NCBI GenBank assembly: GCA_903916675.1
Contig: CAIWXQ010000011.1
Span: 1-51,740, forward strand
Reading direction: 5' to 3'
DNA: 51,740 bases
Source: an uncultured bacterium
Lineage (GTDB): Bacteria; Verrucomicrobiota; Kiritimatiellia; RFP12; CAIWXQ01
The notes beneath the pieces are model-generated. The model did not search any database and was not told the origin of the DNA. It saw only the letters and a list, made by a program, of their open reading frames with translations. Positions 29,310 to 35,964 of this stretch are shown piece after piece. A program made the translations under genes and the position numbers. Numbering within the stretch: the stretch's first letter is position 1; every line of letters starts with the position of its first letter.

Positions 29310-30248
29310 ATGTCTGCCGCCGCCAGAACGTTGGTGCTGGATGCCCCGGCAAAGATCAACCTTTCGCTGGAGATCCTGGGCAAGCGTCTGGACGGCTACC
29401 ATGAGATTCGCAGCGTGGTTGTGCCGGTGGCTTTGGCTGATCGTGTCGAGCTGACTCTGGCTGGCGCGGCAATCGATGTGGCGGTGGAGGCCGGTTCTGG
29501 CGTCGACCTCTCCCGGATCGGCCCTCCGGAGGCCAATCTGGCGTACCGCGCGGCAAAGCTGCTGCAGGAGCGGCATGGCGGACCGGCCGGGATCCGAATC
29601 CGTATCCACAAGCGCATTCCCATCGGCGGCGGGCTAGGGGGCGGCAGCGCCAATGCGGCGGCCGTGCTGACGGGACTCAACCACCTGGCCGAGCTGGGGC
29701 TGTCTACCGCGGCACTGCAAACGCTGGGCGGCGAACTCGGAAGCGACGTGCCGGCGCTGGTGCATGGCAAGGCGGTCTGCATGGCGGGGCGCGGCGAGAG
29801 GGTCTCGCCGATTCTGGAAGACGCGCCGCGGCCGGTTCCCGGATTCTGGCTGGTGATTGCCAACCCCGGCGTTTTTGTGCCCACCTGCCACGCCTACCGG
29901 ATCTGCGTCTGCACAGGGGGCTTGACGGGAGAGCCGGATAGCTATAATAATGTCATCTCTTCGGTCCGCAGTGGCGATGTTCACGGTGCCGCGGCGGTCC
30001 TGTTCAACGGACTGGAGCCGGGTGTGTTCTCTGCGTACCCGGAAACGGCTCGGCTTGCCGCGTGTCTGCGGGACGCGGGTGGGCTGGGGGTACTTCTGTC
30101 TGGGAGCGGGGCGTCGGTCTTTGCGCTGGTTCGTGACGAGGCCCACGGGGAAGACGTGCGCCGGAAGCTGGGCGCCGGCGTCTGGAGTGTAGTGACCAGG
30201 ACGCTGCCCGATGGTGTAATGGCAGCACACGGGCCTTTGGAGCCCTGA
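29310..30248 (+). CDS. ispE: 4-diphosphocytidyl-2-C-methyl-D-erythritol kinase
   Basis: The 312-residue GHMP kinase acts in the non-mevalonate isoprenoid pathway. Seen: PAKINLSLEI (Lys15), LDGYHEIRSVV, the glycine-rich ATP loop IPIGGGLGGGSANAAA (residues 103-118), GSDVPAL (Asp146), and C-terminal LLSGSGASVFAL. The reading frame does not stop before tRNA-Gln: its last 14 or so codons (from about LPDG on) lie inside the tRNA gene, and the TGA (30246-30248) is tRNA sequence. RNase P cleavage at the tRNA 5' end would therefore remove the stop codon from the mRNA. The 3' extension is probably recent and not needed for the fold. Confidence 0.93.
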   Translation: MSAAARTLVLDAPAKINLSLEILGKRLDGYHEIRSVVVPVALADRVELTLAGAAIDVAVEAGSGVDLSRIGPPEANLAYRAAKLLQERHGGPAGIRIRIHKRIPIGGGLGGGSANAAAVLTGLNHLAELGLSTAALQTLGGELGSDVPALVHGKAVCMAGRGERVSPILEDAPRPVPGFWLVIANPGVFVPTCHAYRICVCTGGLTGEPDSYNNVISSVRSGDVHGAAAVLFNGLEPGVFSAYPETARLAACLRDAGGLGVLLSGSGASVFALVRDEAHGEDVRRKLGAGVWSVVTRTLPDGVMAAHGPLEP

Positions 30249-30278
30249 GTCATGGTTCGAATCCATGTCGGGCAACCA
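30205..30278 (+). tRNA. tRNA-Gln (anticodon TTG), overlapping the 3' end of ispE
   Basis: The 74-nt sequence has acceptor TGCCCGA/TCGGGCA, D-stem and loop GGTGTAATGGCAGC, anticodon loop CTTTGGA (TTG at 34-36), T-loop GGTTCGAATCC and encoded CCA. Its first 44 nt are the 3' end of ispE. No separate promoter is visible, so it is probably excised from an ispE transcript. Confidence 0.96.
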
Positions 30279-30329
30279 GTTTGACGGATGAGGCGAGCAC
30301 GGGAGCGGTTTGTGGCAGTTGCGGAACAC

Positions 30330-31265
30330 ATGAACATGAAGATCTTCGCCGGAACATCCAACCCCGTGTTGGCCGGCAAGATCGCAGCGTATCTGGGCGC
30401 GGATCTGGGCGCTGTCGACATCCAGCGCTTTCCGGACGGCGAGACCTTCGTCAAGATCCGCGACAACATCCGCGGTGGTGACGTCTTTGTGGTGCAGTCG
30501 ACCTGCCGGCAGCCCAACGAGATGCTGATGGAACTGCTGATCATGATCGACGCGATGCGCCGTGCTTCGGCCGCGCGCATCACGGCTGTGCTGCCGTACT
30601 TCGGCTACGCGCGCCAGGACCGCAAGGATCAGCCGCGCGTGCCGATCACCGCCAAGCTCGTCGCCAACCTGCTGGTGGCCTCGGGTGTGAACCGCGTGGT
30701 GGCCGTTGACCTGCACGCCCAGCAGATTCAGGGCTTCTTCGACATTCCGGTGGACCACCTCTACACCTCGCCCGTGATGGTGAAGTACGTGCGCGAACTG
30801 GATCTCAAGCACCCGCTTGTGGTCTCGCCCGACACCGGTGGCGTGAAGGCGGCCTACGCCTACTCGCAGATGCTCGACACCGACCTGGCGATCGTGGCCA
30901 AGGAGCGTCGCGGTCCGAGCGAGGTCAACGCCTACAGCATTGTCGGCAACGTGGCTGGGTGTGACGTGCTGATGGTGGACGACCTGACCACCACCTGCGG
31001 CACGTTGTGCGCGGCGGCGCGGATCCTCATGGAGCACGGCGCGGCCAGCGTGCGCGGCGTGGTGGCGCACGGCCTGCTGACCGACCAGGGGCTGCAGCGC
31101 CTCAAGGCCTCTCCGATCAAGGAACTGGTGGTGACCGATACGGTCCCGCCGATCGACCCGCAGGGGTTCCCCGTCACGGTGCTTTCGGTGGCGGACCTGC
31201 TGGGCGAGGCGATCCAACGCATCCACAACGACAAATCTGTCAGTTCGCTGTTCCGGCTCGCGTAG
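30330..31265 (+). CDS. prs: Ribose-phosphate pyrophosphokinase
   Basis: The 311-residue enzyme makes PRPP from ribose 5-phosphate and ATP. Seen: MKIFAGTSNPVLAGKIA at the start, FPDGETFVKI, the YFGYARQDRKDQPR loop, the metal-binding VDLHAQQIQGFF, and the PRPP loop VDDLTTTCGTL. ATG 30330 is chosen because GCGGA lies just upstream; ATG 30336 is equally close to the family start. It begins 51 nt after tRNA-Gln. PRPP supplies purine, pyrimidine (pyrE is at 19.6 kb), His and Trp synthesis. Confidence 0.95.
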   Translation: MNMKIFAGTSNPVLAGKIAAYLGADLGAVDIQRFPDGETFVKIRDNIRGGDVFVVQSTCRQPNEMLMELLIMIDAMRRASAARITAVLPYFGYARQDRKDQPRVPITAKLVANLLVASGVNRVVAVDLHAQQIQGFFDIPVDHLYTSPVMVKYVRELDLKHPLVVSPDTGGVKAAYAYSQMLDTDLAIVAKERRGPSEVNAYSIVGNVAGCDVLMVDDLTTTCGTLCAAARILMEHGAASVRGVVAHGLLTDQGLQRLKASPIKELVVTDTVPPIDPQGFPVTVLSVADLLGEAIQRIHNDKSVSSLFRLA

Positions 31266-31293
31266 CGCGGCGGGAAGATAAAGGGAAGACATC

Positions 31294-32097
31294 ATGTCCA
31301 AAGAGATTCGAATCAAGGCGGAACCACGCCAGGAGCAGGGGTCGGGCGCCGTGCGCCGCCTGCGCCGCAAGGGGATTGTGCCTGCGGCCATGAACCGCAT
31401 TGCGGGCGGCACGACGATGCTGCAGGTCAACGCGCACGATTTCGAGAACATGTTGCGCCACCACAGCGCCAACCAGCTGCTGGTGACCGTCGAGCTCGAC
31501 GGTCAGAGCGTTCCTGCGCTGTTGCGCGAGGTCCAGACGGACGTCATGACTGGGGAGGCTATCCACGCCGACTTCGGCGAGATCTCTCTTACCCGCAAGC
31601 TGCGCGTCTCTATCGGACTGCGCCTCACGGGTGAGCCCGATGGCGTCAAGAACGAGGGCGGCATCCTCGAGCAGACGTTGCGCCAGGTCGAGGTCGAATG
31701 CCTGCCAGCCGACATGGTCGAGTTCTTTACGGTGGACGTGAGCGCGCTTAAGCTGGGGCAGTCGCTGTCTGTCAAGGAGCTGAAGCTGGACGCCAAGTAC
31801 ACGCCGATCACGCACGGCGACGTGTCCGTTGCGACGATTGTGGCCATGGCCGCGGAAGAGGTCGTGGAAGCAGCGGCGACGACTGAGGGTGCGGCTGGCG
31901 AACCCGAAGTCATTATCAAGGGCAAGAAGGAAGATGGCGAGGAAGGCGCGACCCCGGCCACCGGCGACAAGAAGGGCGCCCCGGCTGCGGGTGGCGACAA
32001 GAAGGGCGCGGCTCCGGCTACCGGCGCGAAGGGTGCGGCTCCGGCCGTCGGCGCGAAGGCGGCGGGCGGCGACAAGAAAGGCGCAGAGAAGAAGTAG
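31294..32097 (+). CDS. rplY: 50S ribosomal protein L25/TL5/Ctc with a long repetitive C-terminal tail
   Basis: The 267-residue protein has the N-terminal 5S-rRNA-binding L25 domain (to about residue 90, with GAVRRLRRKGIVPAAM and LLREVQTDVMTGEAIHADF) and the C-terminal beta domain of the Ctc type (about 100-185, with HGDVSVATIV). After residue 190 comes a tail of about 75 residues made of degenerate GDKKGAPA/GAKGAAPA repeats, far longer than in most relatives. prs-rplY-pth is a common bacterial gene order. The tail is probably disordered and positively charged. Confidence 0.93.
   Translation: MSKEIRIKAEPRQEQGSGAVRRLRRKGIVPAAMNRIAGGTTMLQVNAHDFENMLRHHSANQLLVTVELDGQSVPALLREVQTDVMTGEAIHADFGEISLTRKLRVSIGLRLTGEPDGVKNEGGILEQTLRQVEVECLPADMVEFFTVDVSALKLGQSLSVKELKLDAKYTPITHGDVSVATIVAMAAEEVVEAAATTEGAAGEPEVIIKGKKEDGEEGATPATGDKKGAPAAGGDKKGAAPATGAKGAAPAVGAKAAGGDKKGAEKK
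31966..32094 (+). repeat. Degenerate tandem repeat encoding the L25 tail
   Basis: GGCGACAAGAAGGGCGC and near copies recur through this stretch, giving Lys/Gly/Ala/Pro-rich units of about 8-13 codons. Such repeats can vary in copy number between strains. Confidence 0.7.
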
Positions 32098-32117
32098 CGC
32101 CGGTATTGAGGCGGTAC

Positions 32118-32723
32118 GTGAAGGTGATTGCGGGATTGGGCAACCCCGGGCCCGAGTACAAGGACACGCCACACAATGTCGGCTTCGACGTGGTGGCGCT
32201 GCTGGCCGAGCGGTTGGCGGCGGATTGGCGGTCCAGTGCGAGGTTTCAGGCGCGGCTGGCGCGGGTCGAGCGCGGCGGCGAATCCTGGTTGCTAGTGCAG
32301 CCGCAGACCTTCATGAACCTGAGCGGGACGAGTGTCGCGCCGGTGCTGCGCTACCACGGCTGCGGGCCGGCGGACCTGGTGGTGGTGCTGGACGACGCCG
32401 ATCTGCCGCTGGGCCGGTTGCGCATCCGGTCCGAGGGCGGCAGCGGCGGACACCGCGGCTTGGCTTCGGTGATCGAAGCGGTGGGGACGGAGGCCGTTGC
32501 GCGCGTGCGCCTCGGCGTGGGGCGGCGGGCAGGAGCGGTGGACGACGATTTGGTGGCACATGTGCTGGGGCGGTTCGATCCGGCCCAGCGCGAGACGGCG
32601 CGGCGCATGGTTGAGGCGGCCGCGGATGCAGTGGAGTGTCTGACCGAGAGAGGGATGACAGAAGCAATGAACCGGTTCAACGGCTGGCAGGCGGAACCTG
32701 CTGGACCGGCGGCCGGGAACTAA
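32118..32723 (+). CDS. pth: Peptidyl-tRNA hydrolase
   Basis: The 201-residue enzyme recycles peptidyl-tRNA released from stalled ribosomes. Seen: GLGNPGPEY (Asn9), TPHNVGF with the catalytic His19, PQTFMNLSG (Asn67), LDDADLPLG (Asp92) and SGGHRGLASVI. GTG 32118 is chosen because GAGG lies 6 nt before it and the family starts (M)KVIAGLGNPG; a TTG at 32106 is in frame. Between rplY and the rpsF operon. Confidence 0.94.
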   Translation: MKVIAGLGNPGPEYKDTPHNVGFDVVALLAERLAADWRSSARFQARLARVERGGESWLLVQPQTFMNLSGTSVAPVLRYHGCGPADLVVVLDDADLPLGRLRIRSEGGSGGHRGLASVIEAVGTEAVARVRLGVGRRAGAVDDDLVAHVLGRFDPAQRETARRMVEAAADAVECLTERGMTEAMNRFNGWQAEPAGPAAGN

Positions 32724-32737
32724 GGCTGGTGAGACCC

Positions 32738-33124
32738 ATGGCGAGAAAGTATGACGGACTGTATATCTTTGTCGGTGCGGCAAAGGACGAGTTGCTCGAC
32801 AAGACGCTCGAGAAGATTCGCGGCGAGATCACGCGCCTGTCGGGCACAATCCTCGACACTGCGGTGCTGGGCAAGCGCTCGTTCGCGCGGCTGATGCAGA
32901 AGCGAGACCATGGCGTGTACGTGCGGATCCGCTTTGAGCTGGACCCGGCCAGTCTGGCCACGCTGCGCGAACGCTATCATCTGATGGAGGACCTGTTCCG
33001 CGTGCAGGTGCAGGTTGTGGACGAGCGCCGCGAGGTGGCCATCGCCGAGCAGAACGTCAAGCTGGCGGCGCGCGCGGAAGCGGCGGCGGCTCGTGGCGTG
33101 GAAGCGGCGCCGGCCGAGGCGTAA
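32738..33124 (+). CDS. rpsF: 30S ribosomal protein S6
   Basis: The 128-residue protein shows the S6 ferredoxin-like pattern: YDGLYIFVGAAKDE, KIRGEITRLSGTILD, FARLMQKRDHGVYVRIRFEL and a final VQVQVVDERR strand. An Ala/Glu-rich tail of about 25 residues follows, longer than in E. coli. It binds S18 and 16S rRNA. The ATG at 32738 fits the family; the open frame before it lies inside pth. First of rpsF-ssb-rpsR-rplI-dnaB. Confidence 0.92.
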   Translation: MARKYDGLYIFVGAAKDELLDKTLEKIRGEITRLSGTILDTAVLGKRSFARLMQKRDHGVYVRIRFELDPASLATLRERYHLMEDLFRVQVQVVDERREVAIAEQNVKLAARAEAAAARGVEAAPAEA

Positions 33125-33160
33125 CCAGCGGCCGGGACCGGCCGGGAAGAGAGGCGGGTC

Positions 33161-33631
33161 ATGGCTTCGTTCAACCGCGTGGTGCTGATGGGCAACCTCA
33201 CCCGCGATCCCGAGATGCGACAGACCCCCTCGGGCGCGCAGGTGGCGGAGATGCGCTTGGCGGTCTCGGAGACCTACCGCGACCGGCAGACGAATCAGCC
33301 GAAGGAAGTGACCTGCTACGTGGATGTGGTGGTCTGGAACAAGCTGGCCGAACTTTGCCAGCAGTACCTGGGCAAGGGACGCCCCGTGCTGGTGGAGGGG
33401 CGGCTGACCTACGACGAGTGGAAGACGCCGCAAGGCGAGGCGCGCAGCAAGCTGCGCGTGCGGGGCGACACGGTGAAGTTTCTGGGCACGCCGAAGCGTG
33501 GCGAGGCGCAGGACGGCGCGCCTTCCGCGGCTGCGCCGCGACCGCCGGCGGCGAGTGGCGTGCCGCCCATGGCAGTCGGCCAGGAGCCGGCGCCGGTCGA
33601 ACCGGCGGATGCCGACGATCTGCCGTTTTAG
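33161..33631 (+). CDS. ssb: Single-stranded DNA-binding protein
   Basis: The 156-residue protein has an N-terminal OB fold (FNRVVLMGNLTRDPEMR, then EVTCYVDVVVWNKLAELC, RPVLVEGRLTYDEWK), a Pro/Ala-rich disordered linker and the acidic tip DADDLPF that recruits repair and replication partners. Its place between rpsF and rpsR is the usual one. Confidence 0.96.
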   Translation: MASFNRVVLMGNLTRDPEMRQTPSGAQVAEMRLAVSETYRDRQTNQPKEVTCYVDVVVWNKLAELCQQYLGKGRPVLVEGRLTYDEWKTPQGEARSKLRVRGDTVKFLGTPKRGEAQDGAPSAAAPRPPAASGVPPMAVGQEPAPVEPADADDLPF

Positions 33632-33676
33632 CGTGACACGAACGATGGAACAGAAGCGATAACACGGGAAAAGCAC

Positions 33677-33928
33677 ATGGCAATGATGAGGCGAGAGCGA
33701 GACAGGGATCGTGACAAGGACAAGTCGGAGAACGCGGGGCCGCGCCGCCGGGCGCGCTACCTGGACCCGAACGTGATCGTGGACCGCAACGACGTCGACT
33801 TCCTGCGGCGTTTTGTCACGGAATACGGCAAGATCGTCCCGTCGCGGCTGACGGGCGTCACGTCCGCACAACAGCGCGACATCAAGCGCGGTGTGCGCCG
33901 TGCGCGCAACATGGGGCTGCTGGCCTAG
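33677..33928 (+). CDS. rpsR: 30S ribosomal protein S18
   Basis: The 83-residue basic protein has an Arg/Asp-rich N-terminal stretch (RRERDRDRDKDK) and then the S18 core: YLDPNVIVDRNDVDFLRRFV, GKIVPSRLTG, and QRDIKRGVRRARNMGLL. It has no cysteines, so it is of the non-zinc type. It packs against S6. Confidence 0.95.
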   Translation: MAMMRRERDRDRDKDKSENAGPRRRARYLDPNVIVDRNDVDFLRRFVTEYGKIVPSRLTGVTSAQQRDIKRGVRRARNMGLLA

Positions 33929-34006
33929 TTTCCCGTTCCGGGCAGGCTCGGCAAGGATTGGTTCGCAGGAGTCCGCCACCGGGCCCCGCGGAAAAGGATA
34001 AAGATC

Positions 34007-34456
34007 ATGGCGACGGAAGTGCTGTTGATGGCGGATGTGCCGGAATTGGGCAAGGCCGGCGAGGTTGTGAAGGTGAGCGAGGGCTACGCGCGCAACTATC
34101 TGCTGCCGCGCGAGTTCGCAGCCGAGGTGACGCCGGCCTCTCTGCGCCGGCTCGAGAAGCTGCGCAAGGAGCGCGCGGAACTGGCGAAAATCCAGCTGGC
34201 GGAGGCCCATGCCAAGGCGGCCAAGCTGGAGGGCGCCTCGGTCACGATCCGCGCTAAGACGAGCAATGGCGAGAAGCTCTACGGCTCGATCTCGGCCGCG
34301 GAGATCGTTGACGCACTCCAGACCCAGGGCGTGACGATCGATCGCACCCAGGTGGAACTGGCGGAGCATCTGAAGCAGACCGGCACGTTCGAGGTGCCGG
34401 TCCGGCTGCATCCGGAAGTTACGGTGCAGCTCAAGGTCTGGATCGTCAAGGAATAG
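34007..34456 (+). CDS. rplI: 50S ribosomal protein L9
   Basis: The 149-residue protein has the N-terminal rRNA-binding domain (VLLMADVPELGKAGEVVKVS, GYARNYLLP), the long connecting helix and the C-terminal domain (GEKLYGSISAAEIVDAL, GTFEVPVRLHPEV). Length and order are normal; dnaB starts 4 nt later. Confidence 0.95.
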   Translation: MATEVLLMADVPELGKAGEVVKVSEGYARNYLLPREFAAEVTPASLRRLEKLRKERAELAKIQLAEAHAKAAKLEGASVTIRAKTSNGEKLYGSISAAEIVDALQTQGVTIDRTQVELAEHLKQTGTFEVPVRLHPEVTVQLKVWIVKE

Positions 34457-34460
34457 TCCT

Positions 34461-35948
34461 ATGCCCCAGTCAGGCACGGCTGCCGATGGCGCCGGATCGC
34501 CCGCCGTGCGGGTTCCGCCGCACAGCGCCGAGGCCGAAAAGGGTGTATTGGGTGCCGTTCTGCTGGACTCGTCCCGCGTGATGGATTTGTGCGTGGGCGA
34601 GGGGCTCGTCCCCGAGGCCTTCTACTTCGAATCGCACCGGCGCCTGTTTGCCGAATTTCAGGCTATGCAGCGCGCCGGCATGGCGATCGACCTGCTGACC
34701 GCCGTCGAACGCCTGCGCAGCGCGGAACGGCTCGATGCGCTCGGCGGCACGGCCTTCCTCGAGGGGTTGGTGGATGCCACCCCCACGGCCGCGCACGCCG
34801 AGTACTACATCGACATCGTCCGGCAGAAGCACCTGCTGCGCGCCGTGATCGACTGTGCCCGCGCCGCCGAGCGCACCTGCTTCGAGAGCAACCAGTCCGC
34901 GGACCTCATCATCGGCCAGACCGAGCAGGCCTTCCTCGACATCACCGAGCGCCAGCACGGACAGATGGCCTCTTGGACGCAGACGATCCGCGACACCATC
35001 GCCCACGTGGACCGTCTTTTTCAGCTCGGCCCCGGCGGATTTTCCGGCGTTCCGACCGGCCTGCAGAACCTGGACCGCAAGCTGCGCGGCCTGCGGCCCG
35101 GCGAGGTGACGGTGCTGGCCGCGCGCCCCTCCATGGGAAAGACCTCGCTGGCGATGAACGTCGCCGAGTGTGTGGCGCTCGGCCGCGACATGACCGGCAA
35201 GCGCTTCAAGGGCGACCACGCCCGCCAGCACCCGGTGGCTGTCTTCAGCCTTGAGATGGCGCAGGAGTCGCTGGCGCTGCGCATGCTCTGCGGCATGGCC
35301 GGCGTGCCGGCGTTCCAGATCGACAGCGGCATCGGCAACCCCCGCGAGGTCAACCTGAAGCTGATGCGTGCCGCCTCGGAACTCAACAAGGCGCCGGTCT
35401 ACGTGGATGACACCGGCGGGCTCGACATTATGGAACTGCGCGCCCGCGCCCGGCGCCTGAAGAAAAAGTGGAACATCGAGCTGATCATCGTGGACTACCT
35501 CCAGCTTGTGAACTGCCGCGAGGTGGCCCGCCAGGGGCGCCAGCTTGAGACTGCCGCCGTCTCCGCCAACCTGAAGGCCCTGGCCAAGGAATTGAAGCTG
35601 CCGGTGGTGGTCCTGAGCCAGCTTAGCCGCGCCCCTGAGCAGCGTGGCGACAAGAGCGCCAAGCCCAAGCTTTCCGACCTGCGTGATTCCGGCGCCATCG
35701 AGCAGGACGCCGACGTCGTGCTGCTCCTGCGCCGCCCCTGCCGGTATCCGGGCAGCGAAGAGTCCGACGACCCCACCCTGGCGATTGTGGACGTGGCCAA
35801 ACATCGCAATGGACCGACCGGCGAAGTGAGGCTAAACTTCAACGATCAACTGACCCGCTTCTGCGATCGCGCGGACAACCGGGCCGGGGACGACGGCAAC
35901 CTTGTTCCGGACGGCGAGGGCGGGTCGGCGGCCGATGTCGAGGCATGA
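34461..35948 (+). CDS. dnaB: Replicative DNA helicase DnaB
   Basis: The 495-residue hexameric helicase has the helical N-terminal domain (PHSAEAEKGVLGAVLLDSSR), a linker, and a RecA-type motor with FSGVPTGLQNLDRKLRGL, Walker A ARPSMGKTS (residues 221-229), VFSLEMAQESLALRMLC, Walker B LIIVDYLQLV and the LSDLRDSGAIEQDADVVLLL block. No intein is present. The C-terminus has a short acidic/Gly extension. It ends 16 nt before bamA. Confidence 0.96.
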   Translation: MPQSGTAADGAGSPAVRVPPHSAEAEKGVLGAVLLDSSRVMDLCVGEGLVPEAFYFESHRRLFAEFQAMQRAGMAIDLLTAVERLRSAERLDALGGTAFLEGLVDATPTAAHAEYYIDIVRQKHLLRAVIDCARAAERTCFESNQSADLIIGQTEQAFLDITERQHGQMASWTQTIRDTIAHVDRLFQLGPGGFSGVPTGLQNLDRKLRGLRPGEVTVLAARPSMGKTSLAMNVAECVALGRDMTGKRFKGDHARQHPVAVFSLEMAQESLALRMLCGMAGVPAFQIDSGIGNPREVNLKLMRAASELNKAPVYVDDTGGLDIMELRARARRLKKKWNIELIIVDYLQLVNCREVARQGRQLETAAVSANLKALAKELKLPVVVLSQLSRAPEQRGDKSAKPKLSDLRDSGAIEQDADVVLLLRRPCRYPGSEESDDPTLAIVDVAKHRNGPTGEVRLNFNDQLTRFCDRADNRAGDDGNLVPDGEGGSAADVEA

Positions 35949-35964
35949 GCAAGGAGCTTCTGTC

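Noticed and set aside
29634-31472. Minus-strand open frame of 612 codons over ispE, tRNA-Gln and prs
   Set aside because: It runs through a tRNA and two well-supported genes on the other strand and has no recognisable domain.
32720-34477. Minus-strand open frame of 585 codons over rpsF-ssb-rpsR-rplI
   Set aside because: Antisense shadow of four certain genes; His/Arg-rich and without motifs.
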